9,264 nt of DNA, from NCBI GenBank assembly GCA_027335515.1, contig DAHWHT010000332.1:1-9264 (forward strand), given 5' to 3'. A program made the position numbers and the translations under genes. A model generated the notes under the pieces. The model was given only the letters and a program-made list of their open reading frames with translations. It made no database searches and was not told the DNA's origin. Positions 1-6,314 of the stretch are shown here, piece by piece (positions within the stretch are counted from its first letter, which is position 1; each line of letters opens with the position of its first letter). The stretch is from Clostridia bacterium (GTDB taxonomy: Bacteria; Bacillota_E; RBS10-35; JAJYVN01).

Positions 1-131
1 CATCCACAGGCCGCGATGACCTCGTCGACCACCGCGCGCGGAAACACGTGCTCCAATGCTCGCAAAGACAGGGCATCGCGGATGTCCGATGCGGGATGCG
101 GCGACCGTCGTGTGGGATTATCCATACGCAT
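1..131 (-). CDS. IS4-family transposase, N-terminal fragment cut by window edge
   Basis: This reading frame is open from ATG at 131 (second in-frame ATG at 125) to the left edge, giving about 43 codons. The visible protein contains LEHVFPRAVVDEVIAACG, which resembles the N-terminal domain of IS4-type DDE transposases, where a 'lxxvFPxxxVDEvlaxtG' segment precedes the catalytic domain. The catalytic DDE residues would lie outside the window. Family identity is from remembered pattern, not a search. A short GAG five bases before the 131 ATG may serve as a weak ribosome binding site. The gene lies 223 bases downstream of the last sulfatase on the same strand. Whether the element is intact cannot be judged, and no terminal inverted repeat was recognised. 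Confidence 0.65.
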   Translation of the reverse strand, partial: MRMDNPTRRSPHPASDIRDALSLRALEHVFPRAVVDEVIAACG

Positions 132-189
132 AGCATCTCAATCGGAAATCGGGCTGTCCAGCCGACCCTGCCCCCATATGCTGCCTCAG

Positions 190-258
190 CGCTCACTCTA
201 CGAGGCCTAAATGCCGCCGCGCTCTCTGCCGCTCACTCGTGCTACACAAAGCACTCTA
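190..258. repeat. Short direct repeats (CGCTCACTC x2, CACTCTA x2)
   Basis: CGCTCACTC occurs at 190-198 and 230-238, 40 bases apart. CACTCTA occurs at 194-200 and 252-258. They lie just upstream of the transposase start, where transposase binding sites or the element end are expected. They are short enough to be chance in such sequence. Confidence 0.35.
239..254. other. Small stem-loop near the IS4 transposase
   Basis: GTGCT (239-243) and AGCAC (250-254) form a 5-bp stem with a 6-base loop (acacaa). It lies about 100 bases downstream of the sulfatase stop codon and about 110 bases upstream of the transposase start. It has no T-tract. It could be part of a transcription end or an element end. 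Confidence 0.3.
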
Positions 259-269
259 ATCGAACCGTA

Positions 270-287
270 TTGCGCCTAAGGGCGCAA
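270..287 (-). terminator. Perfect 7-bp stem-loop downstream of the sulfatase operon
   Basis: TTGCGCC (270-276) pairs perfectly with GGCGCAA (281-287) around a 4-base loop. It begins 67 bases past the TGA of the last sulfatase gene, where an operon terminator is expected. On the minus strand it is followed by TACGGTTCG rather than a T-run, so it does not meet the classical intrinsic terminator form. A factor-dependent end, an mRNA 3' protecting stem, or a protein-binding palindrome are alternatives. Confidence 0.4.
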
Positions 288-354
288 CCACCCGCGCACC
301 GCCTCGCAGCGCACCTGCCCCTCGCCGTGCCGCGGCGGACGTGGGGATGGCGCC

Positions 355-1725
355 TCAGGCATCCACCAGACGTGGCTCTTTCGGGTGCATCGCCCGCTCG
401 CGCTCGTTCCAAAGTTCCGTCAGACCGCAGGTGCGGACGTGGTCCGGCCACGGCAAAAAGCCGTCACCCGTGCGCTGCAACCAGTCGGCCAGCGTCGCCT
501 GCAGGCGCTCGCGTACGTCCGCGTGCTCCGGATCCGAAACCAGGTTGTGCTGCTGCAGGGGGTCTTCCACGTCGTCATACAGCACCCACGGACCGGCGAG
601 GCCGGCGGCGTACGTGTGGCGGGCGGTGCGCACCCCGCGCCACTCCCCCTGACCGACATCCGCCGGGTTGTCCACAGGGATCGGGTTGAGCAGGAAGGCG
701 GATTCCGGCAACGTGCAGGGACGGCCCCGCAGGTGCGCCGACAGATCGGTACCCTGAACGTTTGGTGGCACCGGCACCTCGACCAACCCGAGCAGGGTCG
801 GCAACAAATCGACGGTGGAGATCAGTGCGTCGGAACGCCGGCCCGCCGGCACGGCCCTTGGATAGCGCACGGCGAGCGGCACCCGGATCGACTCCTCAAA
901 CGGCTTCTGCTTCTCCTTCATGCCGTGGGAAAACAGCATGTCGCCGTGGTCCGAGGTGTAGACGACGATGGTGTCCTGCGCCAGGTCGAGTTCGTCGAGC
1001 AGACGCAGCAGGCGTCCCAGATTGTCGTCCAAAGCCGTGATCGCCGCGTAGTAGTCGGCGACCGTCCGGCGGTCGGCGTTCACCACGTTGCCGCGCAGCG
1101 TCAGCCGCTCCGGGTCATACATCTCCTTGTACGCATCCGGCACCTGCGGATAGGGGTTGTGCGGGGGCCCGAAGGACAAAAAGAGCGCCCACGGTTCTGC
1201 CCGCCGCTCGCGAATGAAGCGCAGGGCGAGGTCCGTCTGGCCGTCCGGCTCATAGCCGTCGATCGCGACGGCCTCCGGCGCGTCCGCGAAGTAGCGGCCG
1301 CGGAAGTAGGCGTGGCTGCAGTTCCAGGCCGCCCAGAACTCAAACCCACGCCGCCGCGGTCCAGGAGGCGTGAAGCGGTCGCGGGGGATGCCGTCCAGGT
1401 GCCACTTACCGATGTAGCCCGTGCGCCAACCGGCCTCGCCAAGCAGGTGGCCAAACGTCCGCTCGGAGGCCCCCAGCGGCAGGTCGTTGCTCGTCGCACC
1501 GTGCGCCAGGGGGTAGCGGCCGGTCAGGATGGTGCCCCGCGAAGGCGTGCACACGGGGCAATTGGCCACGGCATGGGTGAAATACATGCCCTGCGCCGCC
1601 AGCGCGTCCAGCTGCGGCGTGCGCACATCGGGATTCCCGGCGCAGCCCACCGCATCGGCGCGCAACTGATCTGCGAACACAAACAGCAGGTTGGGCCTGC
1701 GCCCCTGCGTCTCTGCCAACCCCAA
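355..1725 (-). CDS. Sulfatase family S1 (Cys-type), sulfatase 1
   Basis: A 456-residue sulfatase of the alkaline phosphatase superfamily, expected to hydrolyse a sulfate ester after its active-site Cys is converted to formylglycine. The signature is complete: C59-T-P-S-R63 followed by LTGRYP, an N-terminal metal-binding D19-Q20 after a hydrophobic strand, G-K106-W-H108, and the second metal motif S-D258-H259-G260. A K271/E276/E277/R280-V-P stretch follows. The C-terminal subdomain has the usual 'LYDdveDPlqqhNLvsDPe' pattern. Length is normal for the family. There is no signal peptide: the protein begins almost directly with the first beta strand (PNLLFVFADQ), suggesting a cytoplasmic enzyme. 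The TTG start at 1725 is chosen because GGAGG lies five bases upstream; a second TTG at 1719 is possible. It starts 13 bases after the stop of sulfatase 2, so the two are almost certainly co-transcribed and may be translationally coupled. The substrate cannot be told from sequence. Confidence 0.93.
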   Translation of the reverse strand: MGLAETQGRRPNLLFVFADQLRADAVGCAGNPDVRTPQLDALAAQGMYFTHAVANCPVCTPSRGTILTGRYPLAHGATSNDLPLGASERTFGHLLGEAGWRTGYIGKWHLDGIPRDRFTPPGPRRRGFEFWAAWNCSHAYFRGRYFADAPEAVAIDGYEPDGQTDLALRFIRERRAEPWALFLSFGPPHNPYPQVPDAYKEMYDPERLTLRGNVVNADRRTVADYYAAITALDDNLGRLLRLLDELDLAQDTIVVYTSDHGDMLFSHGMKEKQKPFEESIRVPLAVRYPRAVPAGRRSDALISTVDLLPTLLGLVEVPVPPNVQGTDLSAHLRGRPCTLPESAFLLNPIPVDNPADVGQGEWRGVRTARHTYAAGLAGPWVLYDDVEDPLQQHNLVSDPEHADVRERLQATLADWLQRTGDGFLPWPDHVRTCGLTELWNERERAMHPKEPRLVDA

Positions 1726-1738
1726 GCCCCCCTCCGCT

Positions 1739-3205
1739 TCACCCGCGCCCGGCCGACGCGCCGCGGCCGTCCGACGACCGGGCGCGCCCCGCCCCGAGCA
1801 GGGGGCGCGCGCGACGCTCGTCGCGCTGACGCCGCTCCAGACGGCGCGCCGGCCAGCCCGCCAGCAGCCGCCGCGTCAACTGCTCCCGCACCGAGGCATA
1901 CGCTTCTAAGTCCGCAAGGTTCCGCGTCTCGCCGGGGTCCTCGTCCAGGTCATAGAGCTCACACGGCTCGTCAAGGACGTAGTTCAACTTGAAACGCCCG
2001 CGCCGCAGCATGCGCATCGGATGGGCCGAGGCGTGCGCATGGTACTCGGACATGGCCTCGTCCTTCCAGGCCGCGGCGCTTCCCGCCGCGGTCGGCGTGA
2101 GCACGTCGACCAGCGGGTCCCCGTCCAGGGGACCGGCCGGATCGCCGGGCCCACCCGCGGGCAGGTTGGCGTAGGTCAGCAGGGTCGGCACCAGATCCAC
2201 CAATGAACACACCTGCGCCCGGCGCTCCCCGGCCGGCAGGCGGCCAGGCCAGCGCAGGAGCAGCGGCACCCGCACCGCGTGCTCATAGAAGCAACACTTC
2301 CACCAGAGGTCGTGTTCGCCGAGCAGTTCGCCGTGGTCCGCCGTGTAGACGACGAGGGTGTCCTCCGCCAGACCGGCCGCCTCCAGGGCATCGAGCACGT
2401 CGCCGATCAGGCGGTCAACGAAGGTGACCAGGCCGAAGTAGGCGGCACGGGCCCGACGCACCTGGTCCGAAGTCAGGTCGCGCAGGTCGAAGTGGTCCAG
2501 CAGACGACCGTGGAAGGGATGACCGCCGCGCGGCAGTTCCGGCATGGGCACGTCCGGCCAGTAGCGGTCGAAGTCCGCCTGCGGGGCCAGCAGCGGAAAG
2601 TGGGGCGAGATGAACGAGGCGCAGAGGGCAAAGGGCGGCGCGCCCGAACCGGCCGGACGCTCGCGCAGGAACGCGACGGCGGCGTCCCGCACCGCCTCGT
2701 CGTAGGCGACGCCCGTGCCGCGGCCCGGCCCCGCGCCCAGGATGCGCTGACGGGGCCCGCCCCCGCTTCCACCCCGCACCGGGTCCGTGGTCCCCTGGGG
2801 CGCACGCCACGGCGGCAGTGCGCCCAAAGCCCCGGCGCCGTGAATCTCGGACACCAGGCGATGCTGGAAGCCGTGCCACTGGTCCAATCCCTGAAAATGC
2901 ATCTTACCGGACAGCGCCGTCTCGTATCCCGCCGCGGCGAAGCGATGCGCCCAGGTGACCGCGTCGCTGGGCAGAACCGCACCGTTGTCCCAGGCTCCGA
3001 CCCGGTACACGTAGCGGCCCGTCATAAACGACATACGCGACGGTACGCACAGCGGCGAGTTGCAATAGGCGTTGTCCATCGTCACCCCGGCCGCCGCCAG
3101 TCGGTCCAGCGCCGGGGTGTGGATCCGGCGGTTCCCGTACGGACCACTCCACTGGGGCGAATGCTCATCGGTCATCAAAATCAGGATGTTCGGCCGCCCC
3201 GCCAT
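1739..3205 (-). CDS. Sulfatase family S1 (Cys-type), choline-sulfatase-like, sulfatase 2
   Basis: A 488-residue formylglycine-type sulfatase. Visible elements are PNILILMTDEH with metal ligand D13, the maturation motif C53-V-P-S-R57, S-G-K101-M-H103, T-A-D290-H291-G292 and K303, followed by the FYEHAVRVPL segment. The combination DNAYCNSPLCxPSR plus ALSGKMHF.G.DQ.HGF is what I recall from choline-sulfatases (BetC), and the position of the Cys agrees. The charged tail WPARRLERRQRDERRARPLL also resembles the BetC C-terminal helix. Choline O-sulfate is thus one candidate substrate, but many relatives act on other esters, so no symbol is given. Residues about 120-165 are Gly/Pro-rich and may be a loop insertion. 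No signal peptide is seen. The ATG at 3205 is preferred over an upstream in-frame GTG (3223) because GGAGGTG lies eight bases before it. It follows sulfatase 3 by 46 bases. Confidence 0.93.
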   Translation of the reverse strand: MAGRPNILILMTDEHSPQWSGPYGNRRIHTPALDRLAAAGVTMDNAYCNSPLCVPSRMSFMTGRYVYRVGAWDNGAVLPSDAVTWAHRFAAAGYETALSGKMHFQGLDQWHGFQHRLVSEIHGAGALGALPPWRAPQGTTDPVRGGSGGGPRQRILGAGPGRGTGVAYDEAVRDAAVAFLRERPAGSGAPPFALCASFISPHFPLLAPQADFDRYWPDVPMPELPRGGHPFHGRLLDHFDLRDLTSDQVRRARAAYFGLVTFVDRLIGDVLDALEAAGLAEDTLVVYTADHGELLGEHDLWWKCCFYEHAVRVPLLLRWPGRLPAGERRAQVCSLVDLVPTLLTYANLPAGGPGDPAGPLDGDPLVDVLTPTAAGSAAAWKDEAMSEYHAHASAHPMRMLRRGRFKLNYVLDEPCELYDLDEDPGETRNLADLEAYASVREQLTRRLLAGWPARRLERRQRDERRARPLLGAGRARSSDGRGASAGRG

Positions 3206-3251
3206 CCGCCCGCCACCTCCCACTCACCCGTTGTTGCGGCCACCGCGCGCC

Positions 3252-4643
3252 CTAACGCCGCCGCTCGAGGTCGTCCACGAACCGCCGCAACTCAAGTTCC
3301 ATTGCCCGCGCCCGGTCGGGATCGGCCTCGACGCGGTTGACCTGCTCCCCCGGATCCGCCACCCGGTCATACAGCTCCGGGCCACCGCTGCCATCGATCG
3401 GCAGCAGCAGGCTGTGGGTCGCCGTGCGCAGACTCCACTGTCGCCCGTGGTGGGCCGTCACCGCACCACTGCGCACCGCATCGGCCTCGCCGCGCAACAG
3501 CGGCATGAGGCTCTTGCCGGTCAGGTCCGCCTCGCGGCGGCCCGCCACCACGTCCTGCGGGAACATGGTTCGCGCCGGCGCCTGGTAGGGCAGCGTCAAC
3601 GGGCCCTGAATGCCAAGGGCATCCAGGACGGTTGGCATCAGGTCCACCGTCTGCACCAGCGCCGGGATGCGCCGCCCGGCGCCCACCCCTCCGGGGAGGC
3701 GCAGGATCCAGGGCACGTGCACCAACTCTTCGTAGTTCCAGGGGCGGGCCTTGCGAATGATGCCGTGTTCGCCAAACGGCTCGCCGTGATCCGAGACGTG
3801 CATCACCAGCGTGTCGTCCCAAAGGCCCAGGGCGCGAATCGTGTCCAGGACCACACCGGCCCAGCGGTCGACCATCGTCACCTCGCCGGCGTAGAGCGCC
3901 ATGGTGTGCGCCACCTCGGCCGGGGTCATATAACCCTCGACCAACCCGGGGATGGGATCGATCAGCACCTGGCCGCGATAGGACGCGTCATACATCGACC
4001 GGTAGGGCTCGGGCGGGTCCCACGGCTCGTGCGGATCGAAGAAGTCGACCCACAAAAAGAGCCGGTCCTTCTGACCCCGGTCGCGCACCTGCTGCTCCAG
4101 CCACCCCACCGCCGCCTTGGCCACCTGCGCCGTCGGCGTCCGCTCCTCGTCGCGCTCCCAGGCGGTGCGGTTGCGCAGATACTGCTCGAAGCGCGACTGC
4201 CACTGCCGGTCGCTGCCATCCCCCTTGAGGCGGTGCAGGGGACCCAGTTCGACCTTGACCGCCGGGTCAACAATCCACGGATCGTATTCCTGACCGCGGA
4301 TCCAGCGGACGGTGTCAAAGCCGCGGCCGCAATTGTATACCGGCTTGTGCATGTGGTAGGTGTCGGTGACGAGCGCCGAACTGAACCCCCGGTCCCAGAG
4401 CACCTCCGCCAACAGATAGTCGTAGTTCTCGAACGGCTGCCAGCCGCGCCAGGGAAACTGGTAGCGCCCGGTCCACCAGGCGGTGCGGGTAGGCATGGTC
4501 GGCAGGTTCTCGCTAAAGTTGTGGAGGAAAAGAGAACCCTCCGACGCCAGCCGATCGAAGTTGGGGGTCCGGATCCAGGGGTTGCCGTAGCAGCCCAGGT
4601 GGTCCGCCCGCAAGCTGTCGGTACACAATACGACCACGTTCAT
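3252..4643 (-). CDS. Sulfatase-like hydrolase with Thr in place of the formylglycine Cys
   Basis: A 463-residue alkaline phosphatase superfamily protein with the sulfatase fold: MNVVVLCTDSLRADHLGCYG at the N-terminus (D9 as metal ligand, S10 where sulfatases usually have D or Q), then F-D-P-H-E-P-W (202-208), V-S-D285-H286-G287, G-E-H-G and the C-terminal LYD..DPGEQ segment. Where sulfatases carry C/S-x-P-S-R it reads T49-M-P-T52-R53 (codon ACC at 4497-4499), so it cannot form formylglycine there. In this superfamily Thr is the nucleophile of nucleotide pyrophosphatases/phosphodiesterases and of phosphoethanolamine or glycerophosphate transferases. A phosphodiester-type activity, or loss of hydrolysis, is therefore more likely than sulfatase activity (inference). 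No signal peptide is seen. The frame stays open upstream to 4958, but that extension is Arg/Gly/Pro-rich and non-homologous. The ATG at 4643 begins exactly at the first family strand, with AGGCGG five bases before it. It is the first gene of a three-gene sulfatase-type block and ends with TAG. Confidence 0.9.
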   Translation of the reverse strand: MNVVVLCTDSLRADHLGCYGNPWIRTPNFDRLASEGSLFLHNFSENLPTMPTRTAWWTGRYQFPWRGWQPFENYDYLLAEVLWDRGFSSALVTDTYHMHKPVYNCGRGFDTVRWIRGQEYDPWIVDPAVKVELGPLHRLKGDGSDRQWQSRFEQYLRNRTAWERDEERTPTAQVAKAAVGWLEQQVRDRGQKDRLFLWVDFFDPHEPWDPPEPYRSMYDASYRGQVLIDPIPGLVEGYMTPAEVAHTMALYAGEVTMVDRWAGVVLDTIRALGLWDDTLVMHVSDHGEPFGEHGIIRKARPWNYEELVHVPWILRLPGGVGAGRRIPALVQTVDLMPTVLDALGIQGPLTLPYQAPARTMFPQDVVAGRREADLTGKSLMPLLRGEADAVRSGAVTAHHGRQWSLRTATHSLLLPIDGSGGPELYDRVADPGEQVNRVEADPDRARAMELELRRFVDDLERRR

Positions 4644-5154
4644 GCTGACCGCCTGGTTGGAAAAATGTGTACCGACCGATCCCTCGGTCTTCCACACGTC
4701 CGCCCGACCAGGCCTTCGCCCCTTTCGGCCTTGAACTTGCCCCTCCACGGGGCCGTAGGCAACAGGCGGACTCGGGCGCACGCGGCAAGGCACCGCGCCC
4801 GCCGGGACTCGCGTCGAGACCGGAGGGCATCCCCACACGGCCTGCGCCCGTCGCAGAATCCGCTCGGTTGCGCGGCCCCCCGTTGTCGGGCCTCCGGCGG
4901 CCTGTCCGGCCCCCCTCAGGGTTTTCGGCAGACCCCGCCAACCGCGGCCCTTCCCCACCGCATCCGCTGCCGATCACCCGGGCCGCCCAGGGGCCGGCGT
5001 GCGCACCGTGCCGTTGCCGCCACCAGGGAACCTCTCGGGCCCGCAACGCGGCCGGCTCCCTTTCTCCGCTGCCGCTGCCGCAGCGCAGACGCTCCGGCCC
5101 CAGCGCGGTCCCGACCCGCCTGCGGCCGGTCGCAATGGTCCGCGCCGCGCAGGC
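4644..5154. other. 511-bp non-coding gap upstream of the sulfatase block
   Basis: All frames across this gap translate to Arg/Pro/Gly/Ala-rich low-complexity sequence without family motifs, so I see no gene. It contains a CTGCCG-type microrepeat near 5073-5090, a short stem (GCCCC 4739-4743, GGGGC 4749-4753) and, next to the downstream start codon, the hairpin plus T-run listed separately. No convincing -35/-10 pair was found on the minus strand. It is much longer than the other gaps in the sulfatase block, so it probably holds a transcription end and a new promoter or a long leader. Confidence 0.5.
4661..4697 (-). terminator. Hairpin followed by T5, terminator- or attenuator-like
   Basis: Read on the minus strand, GACCGA pairs with TCGGTC around GGGA (plus 4674-4689). 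The flanking GTGT and ACAC (4694-4697 and 4667-4670) can extend the stem across a small internal loop, and ATTTTT follows directly (4666-4661). This is the layout of an intrinsic terminator. It ends only about 18 bases before the ATG of the Thr-type sulfatase-like gene and about 460 bases after the stop of the preceding dehydrogenase. It could end upstream transcription, act as a regulated attenuator, or be a leader hairpin. The T-run is short and the stem imperfect. Confidence 0.5.
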
Positions 5155-6141
5155 TCAAGCACCGACCCGCGCCAACTGCCCACTTTTCACCGAGGCATAG
5201 ACCGCCTCGGTGAAGCCGGCCACCGCCAGGCCGCACTCACCGGGAACCTGAACCGTCTCGCGCCCGAGGATGGCACGCACGAAGTTGGCGTCCTTGTTGG
5301 AGGGAAAGTCCACCAACTCGTCGGCGGGAACCGGTTGCGGCTGGCCACCCTTGGTCTGGAGGTGAACGCCCGTGTCGACAAAGATGCGCGCATCCCGGCA
5401 CCAGACCTGCAGGCCTTCGGCGAGGCCGCGCGGGTGCTCCCCGATGATGGAGATGTTGCCGATCGCCCCGCCCTCGCAGCGGAAGGTGATGGCCGACAGC
5501 ACGTCCACCTCTCGGCCGCGGTTGTCGGCGAAGGCAAACACCTCCCGCGGCGTCAGGCCCGTCGTCCAAAGGACCATATCGACGAGGTGACTGCCCGAGT
5601 CGTTGAGTTGACCACCGCCGGACAGGGACGGCACCCCGCGCCAGCCGGCTCCCTTCCAATCCTGCGCCTGCCAGGCCTCCACAAAATGCACCGGGCCGTA
5701 GCGATCGGAGGTGACGGCGTCGCGCACCCAGCGGTAGCCGGCCTGGTAGTGGCGTTGGTAACCGACCAGGAGCACCTTGCCCCAGCGGTCGCGGGCCGCC
5801 AGCAACCGCCGCGCCTCGTCGGTGGAACAGGCCATCGGCTTTTCCACCTGGACGTGCGCGCCGTGCTCGATCGCGTACGCGGCAACCTCATAATGCAGGG
5901 TGTGGGGGATGGAGATGATTACCGCATCCGGATGGACCTGATCGATCATCGCCCGGTAGTCGGTGAAGCGCGGCAGATCTTGGACCTGGGGCAACCGCTG
6001 TGCCACCTGCTCGATCGACTCGGCCCGCACGTCGCACAGCGCGACGACCTCCGCCTCCGGAACCTGCAGGACCGACTGCACATGCCCCCGGGCATTGCCC
6101 CCACACCCGATGAACGCCACCCGCACCCTGCCCTCGGCCAA
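5155..6141 (-). CDS. Gfo/Idh/MocA family NAD(P)-dependent oxidoreductase (second of two)
   Basis: A 328-residue soluble dehydrogenase of the Gfo/Idh/MocA family, which oxidises or reduces hydroxyl groups of sugars, inositols and related polyols with NAD(P). The N-terminal Rossmann domain has VAFIGCGGNARGH (8-20) for the dinucleotide, an acidic D38 after strand 2 (ALCDV), and E100-K101-P102 with the conserved catalytic Lys. The C-terminal alpha/beta domain carries GGGQLNDSGSHLVDMVLW (175-192), with D181 and H185 in the usual catalytic positions. Length is typical. No signal peptide is present. TTG at 6141 is taken as the start because GGAGG lies about ten bases upstream and the Rossmann strand begins at residue 7; GTG at residues 6 or 8 is less likely. 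The substrate is unknown. It has its own putative promoter and precedes the sulfatase block by 511 bases. Confidence 0.92.
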   Translation of the reverse strand: MAEGRVRVAFIGCGGNARGHVQSVLQVPEAEVVALCDVRAESIEQVAQRLPQVQDLPRFTDYRAMIDQVHPDAVIISIPHTLHYEVAAYAIEHGAHVQVEKPMACSTDEARRLLAARDRWGKVLLVGYQRHYQAGYRWVRDAVTSDRYGPVHFVEAWQAQDWKGAGWRGVPSLSGGGQLNDSGSHLVDMVLWTTGLTPREVFAFADNRGREVDVLSAITFRCEGGAIGNISIIGEHPRGLAEGLQVWCRDARIFVDTGVHLQTKGGQPQPVPADELVDFPSNKDANFVRAILGRETVQVPGECGLAVAGFTEAVYASVKSGQLARVGA

Positions 6142-6189
6142 CCGCGTACCCCCTCCAGCGCAACCCCCGCCCGGTGCGCGAAGGCCCCG

Positions 6190-6207
6190 CGCTGTGTTAT
6201 AACAGCG
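6190..6207 (-). promoter_or_regulatory. 18-bp inverted repeat overlapping an extended -10 sequence
   Basis: CGCTGT (6190-6195) and ACAGCG (6202-6207) form a perfect 6+6+6 inverted repeat; the inner part GTTATAAC (6196-6203) is itself palindromic. On the minus strand it reads TGTTATAAC, close to the extended -10 consensus TGnTATAAT (one mismatch). It would place a start of transcription near 6189, about 48 bases before the TTG start of the dehydrogenase. No good -35 is seen (AACGAA at 17-base spacing), as is usual for extended -10 promoters. The arms around the -10 suggest a repressor site. Binding by the regulator in this window is inference. Confidence 0.5.
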
Positions 6208-6224
6208 ACCACTCCGCCTTCGTT

Positions 6225-6238
6225 ACCCCGCCGGGGGT
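6225..6238 (-). terminator. Short GC stem-loop between the two dehydrogenase genes
   Basis: ACCCC (6225-6229) pairs with GGGGT (6234-6238) around a 4-base loop, about 77 bases past the stop of the upstream dehydrogenase and just upstream of the putative extended -10. There is no T-run, so termination is only a possibility. Confidence 0.25.
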
Positions 6239-6258
6239 TCCTCCTGCGGATTGCGGGA

Positions 6259-6270
6259 CGCGGATCCGCG
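6259..6270. repeat. 12-bp perfect palindrome CGCGGATCCGCG
   Basis: A spacer-free perfect palindrome lies in the gap between the two dehydrogenase genes, 45 bases past the stop of the upstream one. It could be a dimeric protein site or part of an mRNA 3' fold. In G+C-rich DNA such a palindrome is also expected by chance now and then. Confidence 0.4.
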
Positions 6271-6314
6271 GCCGCACCCGGAGGGGGAACGGACACCCCT
6301 GCCCCAGGCGGTCC

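Larger units (their letters stand above)
132..354. other. Intergenic region between sulfatase 1 and the IS4 transposase
   Basis: No credible gene is seen here; short open frames on both strands are Arg/Ala/Pro-rich without a recognisable domain. The region holds two hairpins (239-254 and 270-287) and a set of short direct repeats (CGCTCACTC twice, CACTCTA twice). It looks less G+C-rich than the coding DNA to the right. The end of the insertion sequence should lie within it, because the transposase starts at 131, but I could not place the element boundary or a target-site duplication. Confidence 0.5.

Noticed and set aside
385..1992. 535-codon plus-strand open frame antisense to sulfatase 1
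   Set aside because: Shadow frame without domain features; the minus-strand gene carries a complete sulfatase signature.
1739..3205. Firm naming of sulfatase 2 as choline-sulfatase betC
   Set aside because: The motif context is BetC-like, but no choline transport or betaine genes are visible and the second residue of the metal pair is Glu, so only 'choline-sulfatase-like' is supported.
4644..4958. 105-codon N-terminal extension of the Thr-type sulfatase-like protein
   Set aside because: The extension is Arg/Gly/Pro-rich low complexity with no signal peptide, crosses the hairpin-T5 structure, and family members start at the PN/MN-VVVL strand, so ATG at 4643 is preferred.
4667..5200. 177-codon plus-strand frame in the 511-bp gap as a possible gene
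   Set aside because: Pro/Arg-rich with no structure or motif; both strands give similar low-complexity translations, as expected of non-coding G+C-rich DNA.
3072..5213. 713-codon open frame on the plus strand, antisense to two sulfatase-type genes
   Set aside because: It is a high-G+C shadow: the translation is His/Arg/Pro/Val-rich, shows no domain, and spans two well-supported minus-strand genes and a gap.
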